A stretch of 64,000 nucleotides of DNA, taken from NCBI GenBank assembly GCA_022793895.1, contig JAAWDS010000010.1:1-64000 (forward strand), given 5' to 3'. Shown here in pieces: positions 33,100 through 40,843 of the stretch. The notes beneath the pieces were generated by a model, which was not told the origin of the DNA, did no database searches, and worked only from the letters and a program-made list of their open reading frames with translations. The DNA comes from Provencibacterium sp. Lineage in GTDB: Bacteria > Bacillota > Clostridia > Oscillospirales > Ruminococcaceae. Position numbers and translations under genes: made by a program. Position 1 is the first letter of the stretch. The number at the start of each line of letters is the position of its first letter.

Positions 33100-34635
33100 A
33101 TGGAGCTGAATATTGGGAAACAATCGGTTGTCATAAACGAAATCGCCTATGAAGGGACGCTGGAACAGCCCATTGAAAGCGATGTGCTGCTCCCCGATTA
33201 CTGCCCCGATATCGTGAAGATCCTCCGCTGCTTCTGCGTGCCGCGCGTCACCAGCGCGCAAGCGGGCGGCGGCAAGCTGACGGTGGATCTGAGCTGCGCT
33301 TGCAAGGTGTTCTATCTGGGCGCCGATCAGAATATCCGCTGCCTGGAACAGCGGATGCCCTACACCAAAAGCGTGGATATCGGCGTGCAGGCCGGCGACC
33401 CGATTGTAGACGCGAGCTGCCGGACCGACTATGTAAACTGCCGGGCGGTCAACCAGCGCCGGCTGGAGATCCGCTGCGCCGTGAGCATTGAATGCCGCGT
33501 TTTTTCCCGCCAGAGCCAGGATCTGGTCTGCGACGCCTCCGGCTGCGGCATTCAACTGAAAACGGCTGCCTGCGACGTCACCGAGATTTCTTCCGACACA
33601 GCGCGGCAGTGGAGCATGCACGAGGACTTGCAGCTCGCTTCGCAAAAGCCTGCCATTCAGAGCGTCATCCGGGAGGAATGCTGCTGCCGGATCAGCGATT
33701 ATAAGGTTATCAGCGGGAAGGTGGTTATCAAAGGGGAGCTGGCGCTGCATATCCTCTATCAGCCGGAAACGGGGGACAGCCGCCCGGAGACGATGGAGTA
33801 TGCGCTGCCCATCAGCCAGATTGTGGATGTGGAGGGGATCGACGAGGGCTACACCTGCGATGTGTCGCTCTTCCCCGTCTCCTGCGAGTTTGCGCCCAAG
33901 GTCAACCTGGAGGGCGAGAGCCGGCTGATTGCGATGGATTGCACGCTGGGCGCCCGCGTGCGCGCCCACCGCCGGCAGAAGCTGGGGCTGATTACCGACT
34001 GCTATTCAACCGACTATGAATGCCGGATGGAGCGCGTCCCCCTTAGCTGCCTGGATCTCATTCGGGTGGTGGAGGATAAGTGCATTCACAAATGCACTCT
34101 CCCGCTGCCGGAAAACGCTTCGGCGGTCCTCGACCTTTTCTGCATCGTCGCCGATATTTCCACGCGCAGCGAAAACGGCGCGGCCATCGCCCTGTTTAAG
34201 CTGCTTTACTGCATGTTTACCTGCGACGAACAGGGGGATATCCTTTACAGCGAGCAGCCGGAGGAATGCGAGTACCGCATACCGGCGGAGGGGGACGCGG
34301 GGAGCTTCCTCTTCCTCCCGCGGGGAACGGTGCTCTCCACCTCCTTCAGCATGTCGGGCGCTTCCTCGGTGGACTGCCGGTGTGAGATAGCGGTGGGCGG
34401 CTGCCTCTATTCCGTCATGCGCCCGAAGGTAGCGGTCAGCATCTCCTGCGACACGGCCAAACAGAAGGAGCGCTGCCGGGATGCCAGCCTGGTGATTTAC
34501 TATGCGGCGAACGGCGAGGACGTTTGGGAAATCGCCAAGCGCTACAACACCTCGCTTCAGGCGGTGATGGATGAAAACGCGCTCACAGAGACCACCTTGC
34601 AGGATAAACGCATGCTGCTGATACCGATTGTATAA
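33100..34635 (+). CDS. sipL: SpoIVA-interacting coat morphogenesis protein, SipL type
   Basis: A 511-residue protein with three DUF3794/SPOCS segments: N-terminal DVLLPDYCPDIVKILRCFCVPRV, middle EECCCRISDYKVISGKVVIKGEL, and a later copy around PLSCLDLIRVVEDKC. A C-terminal LysM domain covers about 460-511 (VWEIAKRYNTSLQAVMDENAL, ending LLIPIV). This is the architecture of SipL of Clostridioides difficile, whose LysM domain binds the SpoIVA ATPase to tie the coat to the forespore. spoIVA follows 13 bases after the stop, so partners are encoded together. The protein is unusually rich in cysteine. Confidence 0.92.
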   Translation: MELNIGKQSVVINEIAYEGTLEQPIESDVLLPDYCPDIVKILRCFCVPRVTSAQAGGGKLTVDLSCACKVFYLGADQNIRCLEQRMPYTKSVDIGVQAGDPIVDASCRTDYVNCRAVNQRRLEIRCAVSIECRVFSRQSQDLVCDASGCGIQLKTAACDVTEISSDTARQWSMHEDLQLASQKPAIQSVIREECCCRISDYKVISGKVVIKGELALHILYQPETGDSRPETMEYALPISQIVDVEGIDEGYTCDVSLFPVSCEFAPKVNLEGESRLIAMDCTLGARVRAHRRQKLGLITDCYSTDYECRMERVPLSCLDLIRVVEDKCIHKCTLPLPENASAVLDLFCIVADISTRSENGAAIALFKLLYCMFTCDEQGDILYSEQPEECEYRIPAEGDAGSFLFLPRGTVLSTSFSMSGASSVDCRCEIAVGGCLYSVMRPKVAVSISCDTAKQKERCRDASLVIYYAANGEDVWEIAKRYNTSLQAVMDENALTETTLQDKRMLLIPIV

Positions 34636-34648
34636 GAGGAGGGCCATT

Positions 34649-36124
34649 ATGCAGGAGAATATCTATCAGGATATCGCCCGGCGGACCGGCGGGGATATCT
34701 ACATCGGCGTGGTGGGGCCGGTGAGGACCGGGAAATCCACCTTTATCAAGCGCTTTATGGAGACGGCCGTCATCGACCGGATTGAGAGCGACTTCAAGCG
34801 CCAGCGCGCCATTGACGAGCTGCCCCAATCGGCGGGCGGCAAGACCATCATGACCACCGAGCCGAAATTTGTGCCGGAGGAAGCAGTCGCCATTCAGATC
34901 GGCGAGGATGTGACGATGAATGTGCGCATGATCGACTGCGTAGGCTATATCATCCCCTCCTCGCTGGGATATATCGAGAACGATCAGCCGCGCATGGTGA
35001 TGACCCCTTGGTTTGAGAACGAGATCCCGTTCAACATGGCCGCCGAGATTGGAACGCAGAAGGTCATCACCGAGCACTCCACCATCGGCCTGGTGGTCAC
35101 GACCGACGGGACCATCACCGACCTGCCGCGCGAGGAATATGAGGAGGCGGAGGAACGGGTGGTCGGCGAGCTCAAGGAGATCCATAAGCCGTTTGTCGTG
35201 CTGCTCAACTCGGTGCATCCCCAGTCGGAGCAGGCCCAGGCGCTGGCGGCCGCGCTCTCGGAGAAATATGAGGTGCCGGTCATTGCCAAAAGCTGCCTGG
35301 AGCTGAACGAGCGGGACATTAAGGAGCTGCTCTCCCAAATGCTCTTCCAGTTCCCGATTCAGGAGATCCGGTTCGAGCTTCCGCGCTGGATCATCGCGCT
35401 GGAGCGGGGCCACTGGCTCAAAAAGAGCGTTTATGACGCCATTTGCGCCTGCGCCGAAGGGCTGGAGTGCATCAGCGAGGTGCGCGGCCGGTTTGAGAAA
35501 ATGCCGGAGTGTGAAAACATCTCCTCCGCCCGCGTGCAGTCGGTCGATCTGGGGGCGGGCAGCGTGCGCATGGAGGTTCTCCTGCCCCCCAACCTGTTTT
35601 ACCGGATCCTTTCCGAAGAGACCGGGCTGGAAATCAGCTGCGAGGAAGAGCTCATGCCGCAGATGGTCCAGCTTGCGGAAATCAAGCGCAAATTTGAGAA
35701 GATTGAAGGCGCGCTGGAGGAGGTCTCCGCAACGGGTTATGGCATCGTGATGCCCTCGCTGGATGAACTCGTCCTCGAAGAACCGGAGATTGTCAAGCAG
35801 GGCGGACGCTATGGCGTGCGGCTGCGCGCTTCCGCGCCGAGCATCCACATGATGCGCGCCGAAATCAATACCGAGGTTTCCCCCATCGTTGGCAGTGAAA
35901 AGCAGTCGGAAGAGCTGGTGATGTACCTGCTGAAAGAATTTGAGGAGTCGCCGGAGAAAATTTGGGATTCCAACATCTTCGGCAAGAGCCTGCACGACCT
36001 GGTGAACGAAGGGCTGCACAACAAGCTCTACCGCATGCCCACCGATGCGCGCATGCGCCTCCAGGAAACGATTGAGCGGATCATCAACGAGGGATGCGGA
36101 GGGCTTATCTGCATCATCCTTTAA
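34649..36124 (+). CDS. spoIVA: Stage IV sporulation protein A
   Basis: SpoIVA, 491 residues, the cytoskeletal ATPase that polymerises on the forespore surface as the base of the coat. The N-terminal TRAFAC-type ATPase shows Walker A GPVRTGKST, PKFVPEEAV, and DCVGYIIPSSLGYIE. The C-terminal half holds the polymerisation and membrane-targeting parts and ends in the short hydrophobic-cysteine tail INEGCGGLICIIL. ATG 34649 has AGAGGAGGG upstream. Length and ends match the family. Confidence 0.97.
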   Translation: MQENIYQDIARRTGGDIYIGVVGPVRTGKSTFIKRFMETAVIDRIESDFKRQRAIDELPQSAGGKTIMTTEPKFVPEEAVAIQIGEDVTMNVRMIDCVGYIIPSSLGYIENDQPRMVMTPWFENEIPFNMAAEIGTQKVITEHSTIGLVVTTDGTITDLPREEYEEAEERVVGELKEIHKPFVVLLNSVHPQSEQAQALAAALSEKYEVPVIAKSCLELNERDIKELLSQMLFQFPIQEIRFELPRWIIALERGHWLKKSVYDAICACAEGLECISEVRGRFEKMPECENISSARVQSVDLGAGSVRMEVLLPPNLFYRILSEETGLEISCEEELMPQMVQLAEIKRKFEKIEGALEEVSATGYGIVMPSLDELVLEEPEIVKQGGRYGVRLRASAPSIHMMRAEINTEVSPIVGSEKQSEELVMYLLKEFEESPEKIWDSNIFGKSLHDLVNEGLHNKLYRMPTDARMRLQETIERIINEGCGGLICIIL

Positions 36125-36159
36125 CCCTAGAAAGCGTTTGGCGCAAGACGAAAAAAGGA

Positions 36160-36286
36160 CATTGCAGAATAAAACAGGCTGACAAAAAACGCACCCCCGG
36201 CCTGCAAAAAATCGTGCAAGCCGTTCCTCCGGCTTGCAGAAAGGCGTGCTGCAAAATGGATCATTTTGCAGCACGCCCTTTGTATC
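36160..36286. repeat. Partial intergenic repeat with terminator palindrome
   Basis: The module GAATAAAACAGGCTGACAAA (from about 36166) is shared with the stretch near 11510. It is followed by CGTGCAAGCCGTTCCTCCGG-like sequence and a perfect palindrome, GGCGTGCTGCAAAATG (36243-36258) with its complement (36262-36277). The palindrome can end the spoIVA transcript. The two-hairpin core seen in the full copies is missing. Confidence 0.7.
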
Positions 36287-36320
36287 CGGACGGGATTTCC
36301 CAGAAAAGGAGTATGGAAGA

Positions 36321-37385
36321 ATGAAGCAAGAAACCATGACCAGCCTGCTGCAAAGGCTGGATGCCGTCCCCGGCGTATCCGGCTTTGAGAGGGAGGTTGG
36401 CGCCTGCATGGCCGAAGAGCTGGCGGGCTGTTACGACGAGAGCTGGACCGATGCGCTGGGAAACCGCCTGTTTGTCAAAAAAGGGAAGCGGCCGGATTTC
36501 ACCGTCCTGCTTTCAGCGCACATGGATGAGCCCGGCTTTATAGTCGGGGATATTTCGCCCGCCGGCGCGGCGCTCCTGCTGCCGGTAGGCTTTCAGGATC
36601 CGCGGCTGCTCTACGGCCGGGACTATCTTCTCTATACGGCGCGCGGGCCGCTGCCCGCCGTTTCCGGCTTTGGCGGGATGCCGGAGGAGAAGGGGGGACA
36701 GCCCGCGCAAAAGGGGGAAGGGATCTGGGTGGATCTGGGAGCGCGCAGCCGCAAGGGCGCGGAGAACATGGGGGCGGCGGTCGGAGACGCCGCAGCCAGC
36801 GACCGCAGAGGGCAGCCGTTGGGCAAAAATCTATTTACCGGGCGGGCGGTCGATAACCGCGCTGGCTGTGCCGCCCTCGTTGGGACGATGCAGCTTTTGC
36901 GGGGAATTTCCATCGAGGCGACGGTGATAGCCTGTGCGTCGGTGCAGGGGCAGCTGGGCACATGGGGGCTTGAAGCGGCGGCGCATGCCGTTTCCGCGCA
37001 GGCGGCGCTGTGCTTTTCCACCTGTCCGGGCGCCGGGGAAGAGGAGGCGGGTTCTCTCCGGCATCCCCTTTTAGGCGGCGGCCCGGCGATTCCGGTCTAT
37101 GAGGGGGAACCCGCAGCGCCGGGTTATGTGACGCCCCTCCGGCTGCGCCAGCGCTTGACAGAGGCGGCCCGCCGGGGCCGTCTCCCTTGGCAGCTGGCAG
37201 GAACGGATGGCGGAAAAATCAACGCGGCTGCGCCCGCCTTATCCAGCCTCGGAATGTTGGCGGGAGGAATTCGGATCCCCGCCCGTTTTCTTCCTTCGGC
37301 GGCCGGCGTGGTGGATGTCCGCGACATTCTGCGGGCTTCTCAGTTAGCCGTTTCCTTCCTCCAGGGGGCCGCCCTCCCGCTGTAA
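36321..37385 (+). CDS. M42 peptidase-like protein, probably inactive
   Basis: A 354-residue M42 (glutamyl aminopeptidase/FrvX) homologue. Conserved parts are VPGVSGFEREV, the metal His in LLSAHMDEPGF (about 67), and the bridging Asp in TGRAVDNRAGC (about 178). But the catalytic pair and metal ligand normally written QEEVG are QGQLG here (about 209-213), the next Asp region reads LCFSTCPGAG, and the final His of the RYxHS motif is replaced in ARFLPS. Three key sites are therefore lost. It may be a pseudo-enzyme with a binding role. It overlaps the convergent protease gene by 42 bases at the 3' ends. Confidence 0.8.
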   Translation: MKQETMTSLLQRLDAVPGVSGFEREVGACMAEELAGCYDESWTDALGNRLFVKKGKRPDFTVLLSAHMDEPGFIVGDISPAGAALLLPVGFQDPRLLYGRDYLLYTARGPLPAVSGFGGMPEEKGGQPAQKGEGIWVDLGARSRKGAENMGAAVGDAAASDRRGQPLGKNLFTGRAVDNRAGCAALVGTMQLLRGISIEATVIACASVQGQLGTWGLEAAAHAVSAQAALCFSTCPGAGEEEAGSLRHPLLGGGPAIPVYEGEPAAPGYVTPLRLRQRLTEAARRGRLPWQLAGTDGGKINAAAPALSSLGMLAGGIRIPARFLPSAAGVVDVRDILRASQLAVSFLQGAALPL

Positions 37386-38210
37386 AGCGAGGGCCTCGTC
37401 GCGGCGTTCGGTCAGAAAACAGTAGGCCGTTTTGGTGAGCCGCGCGCCGGAGTTCCAGGGCAGGCAGCGGCCGCCGCTTCCCAGACTGACGCCATAGTTC
37501 TGAATGGCGACGACGAGATTATCCTTATCCACCACCGGCGCGCCGCTCTGGCCGGGCAGGATGCCGATTTGATAGAGCAGATCAAACCGGCGCGCCTGTT
37601 CGACGGGGCCGGTGGCCAATAACTGCCGGAGGGATCCGGCGTCGTAGCCTAGGATGGAGAGCGTCGCCCCTTGCAGCGCGTCGCCGGCATAGTCCTCATA
37701 GTGTCCCAGCTCGAAGGCTCCGGCTTCCGGGGGAAAGGCCTGGTCGAGCGCAAGCACCCCATAGTCATAGCGCCAATCCTGCTGGGCGCGCCAGCGGGCC
37801 GGAACGGAAAAGCGGCTGTTTTCGCCGGGAACGGCGGTGTAGCTTCCAAACGGCCGGTTTTCCCCGTCCGCCCCCGGAATGATTTCAATGGCGGCCGGTG
37901 TGCCTCCGCGCCCGGCGCTTGGATCGTAGAGGACATGTCCGGCGGTGGCCAGGACATTCTCCCCATAGATAAAGCCGGTGCCCTCGCCGGAGGTCCCGTT
38001 TTGGTAGGTAATGAGCAGCTTGCAGACGGCGCTGTAGGGCGGGAGCGACGTTTCCTCCACCGCCTGCCGGTCATCCTGGCCAAAAAGGGTCGGAGCGGCG
38101 GCGGCGGCCGGGGCGTTTCCGTCCCAGAGGGTCAACTGGGAGGCCCCGGCCGGGACTGCCAGCAAGCCGGACGTCAAAACGGCCAGTACAAAAAATAGGG
38201 ATTTACGCAT
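37344..38210 (-). CDS. Secreted trypsin-like serine protease
   Basis: A 288-residue exported protease. The signal peptide ends about AGAS (residues 21-24). The chymotrypsin-fold triad is visible: His in LATAGHVLYD, Asp in DYGVLALD, and Ser in LPGQSGAPVV. This pattern is typical of the V8/glutamyl endopeptidase branch. The propeptide-like stretch between residues 25 and 60 may be removed on activation. The 3' end overlaps that of the M42-like gene. It is divergent from the glycosyltransferase, with repeat copy C between them. Confidence 0.9.
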   Translation of the reverse strand: MRKSLFFVLAVLTSGLLAVPAGASQLTLWDGNAPAAAAAPTLFGQDDRQAVEETSLPPYSAVCKLLITYQNGTSGEGTGFIYGENVLATAGHVLYDPSAGRGGTPAAIEIIPGADGENRPFGSYTAVPGENSRFSVPARWRAQQDWRYDYGVLALDQAFPPEAGAFELGHYEDYAGDALQGATLSILGYDAGSLRQLLATGPVEQARRFDLLYQIGILPGQSGAPVVDKDNLVVAIQNYGVSLGSGGRCLPWNSGARLTKTAYCFLTERRDEALALQREGGPLEEGNG

Positions 38211-38293
38211 AGAAGAGGCTCCTTCCTTTCTCTGGAGGGGAGGGCGGACGTTTTGCGAGCCGAATGGATAGAAAGCTGGGTTATAAAGTGGAT

Positions 38294-38468
38294 GGTAAAA
38301 ACGCGTCCCCGGTTTGCCGAAAGAAATCGTGCGGGCCGGTCCTCCGGTTTGCAGAAACCGGAAAAAGGGCGGTTTCGCGCTTTAGCGCGAAATTCGGGGC
38401 GTAATCTTCGCCCCGAAAGCGCTTTTTCTTAAGGAGGGTATAAAAACGCGCCGCGTTTTTATACCCTC
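38294..38468. repeat. Structured intergenic repeat, copy C
   Basis: Ends GGTAAAAACGCG (38294) and CGCGTTTTTATACC (38452) are inverted. H0 is a perfect CCGGTTT/AAACCGG with GCAG loop (38344-38361). The outer stem is GAAAAAG/CTTTTTC (38361 and 38422). H1 is TTTCGCGC/GCGCGAAA (38373-38392), and H2 has nine pairs, TTCGGGGCG/CGCCCCGAA (38393-38417). It lies between two divergent genes, so here it cannot be acting as a terminator for an adjoining 3' end. Confidence 0.8.
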
Positions 38469-38539
38469 CATGCTACCTGAAAATTTGCCCTTTATCAAGA
38501 GGGAAAAGCTGGTACCCCCGGATTCAGGCGGGAAAGGGT

Positions 38540-38568
38540 TTGCAATCCAAGGCTGGAGAGACTATAAT
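38540..38568 (+). promoter_or_regulatory. Sigma-A promoter of the glycosyltransferase gene
   Basis: TTGCAA (38540-38545), 17-base spacer, TATAAT (38563-38568), about 70 bases before the start codon. Confidence 0.8.
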
Positions 38569-38638
38569 GGGAGTAGTTTGCAGCGGGCGGACCGGCCTGC
38601 GGGGACGGGCGGGAAAAACGGCAAGGAGGATGGGCGGC

Positions 38639-39400
38639 ATGATGGGAAAATCCAGCACGCCGGTATGTACGGTGATCATACCGGCCTATAACTGTGAGGC
38701 GACCATTGAACAGACACTGCGTTCAGCCTTGAACCAAACGGTGCGGGGGCTGCGCGTGCTGCTTGTCGACGACGGTTCGGCCGACCGGACGGTAGAGCGG
38801 GCAATCGCCGCGGCAGAGGGGGATGAACGGCTGGAAATCCTGCGCAACGAGAGGAACCTGGGCGTGGCCGGGGCGCGCAACCGCGGTATCGATCAGGCGA
38901 AAAGCCCGTTTCTGGCGTTTCTGGATGCGGACGACGTTTGGGTACGGGACAAGCTGGCGCGCCAGCTCGCGCAGCTTGACCGGACGGGAGCCGATCTCTG
39001 CTACACCGCCTATGCGCTGATGGATAACGGAGGCAATCCCCTCGGCCAGACCTACCATGTGCCGCCCTCGGCCGGCTACCGCGATCTGCTGAAAGAGAAT
39101 GTGATCGGCCTCTCTACCGTCCTTCTGCGGGCGGACAGCCTTGGAAGCCTGCGGATGGATGAGAAATATTTCCATGAGGACTATGAGTTCTGGCTGAACC
39201 TGCTGAAGAGGGGACGCCGGGCGGTGGGGCTGGATTCCCCGCTCGTCTTTTACCGGTTGGGCGGACGCAGTGAAAACAAGCTGCTGGCGGCCAAAAACCG
39301 CTGGTTGGTCTACCGCCGCAGCCAGCGGCTGGGCTTCTTCCCCTCTTGTAAATACATGGCCTGCTACGCTTATCACGGCCTGCGAAAGCTGGGCGGCTGA
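38639..39400 (+). CDS. Family 2 glycosyltransferase
   Basis: A 253-residue GT-A fold enzyme. Visible are TVIIPAYNCEATIEQTLRSALNQT, VLLVDDGSADRT, RNERNLGVAGARNRGIDQA, the DXD-type metal site FLDADDVW, and the C-terminal HEDYEFWLNLLKRG, where the ED pair is a likely catalytic base. There is no membrane segment. The start at ATG 38639 leaves nine bases after AAGGAGG; the frame is open upstream but begins within the promoter. Sugar and acceptor are unknown. It resembles enzymes for cell-wall or capsule glycans. Single gene. Confidence 0.9.
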   Translation: MMGKSSTPVCTVIIPAYNCEATIEQTLRSALNQTVRGLRVLLVDDGSADRTVERAIAAAEGDERLEILRNERNLGVAGARNRGIDQAKSPFLAFLDADDVWVRDKLARQLAQLDRTGADLCYTAYALMDNGGNPLGQTYHVPPSAGYRDLLKENVIGLSTVLLRADSLGSLRMDEKYFHEDYEFWLNLLKRGRRAVGLDSPLVFYRLGGRSENKLLAAKNRWLVYRRSQRLGFFPSCKYMACYAYHGLRKLGG

Positions 39401-39426
39401 GGGCGCCGCCGCTAAAGAAATTTTTG

Positions 39427-39476
39427 AAAGCTCCCGCCTGCAAAATACATTGTATTTTGCAGGCGGGAGCTTTTGG
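39427..39476. terminator. Terminator with perfect 22-bp stem
   Basis: AAAGCTCCCGCCTGCAAAATAC (39427-39448) and its exact complement (39452-39473) with a three-base loop, then T residues. It ends the glycosyltransferase gene and has the TGCAAAA core of the repeat family. Confidence 0.9.
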
Positions 39477-39773
39477 GTTCTGTATGCTGCTTCCCCATGT
39501 TACCGTGCAGAGGAAGCCAGCTTTCCAGGCTGAATGCGCCGGCCTTCAGCCCGCCGGTTTCCAATCTGCGGACTTACCGATGGGCCCAGGCTGGCGGTAC
39601 GGAACCCCTCCTTCAAAGCGGGATGAAGGATTTTTCCGTTACCGTCCGATACTGCTGGAGCTGCTCCTGCGTCCCGCAATATAGAGGCCAATTTTAAACC
39701 CTCTTGGCAGCAACTGGGGGAAAATCCATCCAAGCGGCAGTTGGTTGCACAGGCAGCGTTTACGGCTAAAGCC
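39477..39773. other. Intergenic stretch with no recognised gene
   Basis: About 300 bases between the ends of two convergent genes. Short open frames on both strands have no family features. I see no repeat or regulatory structure; it could be a decayed gene. Confidence 0.4.
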
Positions 39774-39815
39774 AAGCGGATCTGGAAGCCCGCCGGGCTT
39801 CCAGATCCGCTTTGA
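39774..39815. terminator. Hairpin terminator of the ArsR-type gene
   Basis: AAGCGGATCTGGAAGCCC and its exact complement around loop GCC, 66 bases beyond the end of the ArsR-type gene; A and T residues flank the stem. Confidence 0.75.
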
Positions 39816-39880
39816 CTTCCAGTGGACCTGCGGGAGCGGCCAAAGCCAGGCGTAGCCGGCAAGCGGAACAGGCCGCCCCT

Positions 39881-40807
39881 TTAGGGTTCATATTGCACCT
39901 GTAAAACGATATCCTGCGGGAAGTCGCCGAAGCGCTCCCCAAAGAGGTTGAAGCCTCCGGCGCAGCGGGCCCCCTCGCGGATGCCCAGCCGTGCGGTGAT
40001 ATAGAAATTATCCTCAATGTGCAGTTGGCCGATCGATGGGTCCCGCAAGGGGAGGCCGCCCACCGTGCAGCCCTGCTCCGAGATGCTCCAGGAGGCGAGC
40101 AGGCCGTACTGCGTCATACTGTCCGGCCACCAGTCCGGGTTCAGCCGCCCCCGGCGGCTGCCGAAATCTCCGGGACAGAGGAACGGGCCGCAGTCCACCC
40201 CGTTGAGCCAGAGGGTGATTTCGGAGGGCCAATCCTCCCGGTATCCGGGGGCTTCCGCGCAGACCTCGGCGCTCAGCGTCAGTCGCCCGGCCCGGCAGCC
40301 TTCAGGCACCGGGTTGGGGAATTTGTATTCCAGATAGCCGCCGGAGGACCAAATGAGCTGCGCCCCGATCCGTTCTGGGGAAAAGAAGTTGGCGCGATCA
40401 TCCGGCAGGCCGATGGGGCCGGTCTCGCCCGCCAGCCCACAGGTGGGCGAAACGTCGCAGTCGGTATAGGAGCCGACCGCCATATGGATGGTACGCGTCC
40501 CGCCCTTTTCGGCCGGCAGGGCGTTCAGCCGGATGCTCAGGTAATCGCAGCCGGGGCTACACACCTTCATCAGCCCGTGCCCGCCCGGCCGTTCGGCCGT
40601 TTCCAGCAGCCTCGCCTCCTCCAAGGCCCGGACATGCAGCCCCGCGCTGGAGGGCGGGAGCGAGAGGGCCGCGGCAATCTCCCGGATGTTCAGCGGACGA
40701 TCCTGAAGCAGCCGCAGGATGGCTAGCCGGACGGGGGAGGAGAGCGCTTTCCCGACTGCGCACAGCCGCGCCGGATCCTCCGCCGAGAGTTCTAGATATT
40801 TTGGCAA
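39881..40807 (-). CDS. ArsR-type regulator with large C-terminal domain
   Basis: A 308-residue protein. Residues ~15-85 form an ArsR-like winged helix (KALSSPVRLAILRLLQDRPLNIREIAAALSLPPSSAGLHVRALEEA). The remaining ~220 residues are beta-rich and unlike classic metal sensors (EYKFPNPVPEGCRAGRLTLSAEVCAEA, then ITLWLNGVDCGPF), suggesting a sugar- or ligand-binding jelly-roll-like fold (inference). It lies 36 bases after the beta-mannosidase gene on the same strand and may sense the sugar that enzyme releases. No metal-binding CxC motif of ArsR/SmtB is seen. Confidence 0.82.
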   Translation of the reverse strand: MPKYLELSAEDPARLCAVGKALSSPVRLAILRLLQDRPLNIREIAAALSLPPSSAGLHVRALEEARLLETAERPGGHGLMKVCSPGCDYLSIRLNALPAEKGGTRTIHMAVGSYTDCDVSPTCGLAGETGPIGLPDDRANFFSPERIGAQLIWSSGGYLEYKFPNPVPEGCRAGRLTLSAEVCAEAPGYREDWPSEITLWLNGVDCGPFLCPGDFGSRRGRLNPDWWPDSMTQYGLLASWSISEQGCTVGGLPLRDPSIGQLHIEDNFYITARLGIREGARCAGGFNLFGERFGDFPQDIVLQVQYEP

Positions 40808-40843
40808 GAGAGCACCGCCTTATCCACCGTTATCTGCGGGCGG

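Noticed and set aside
34583..36409. 608-codon open frame on the minus strand
   Set aside because: It is antisense to spoIVA, a well-conserved gene; the composition (His, Asp, Leu-rich) is typical of a shadow frame in GC-rich DNA.
39500..39862. 120-codon minus-strand frame after the ArsR-type gene
   Set aside because: It crosses a terminator hairpin, lacks a ribosome binding site and has no recognisable features.
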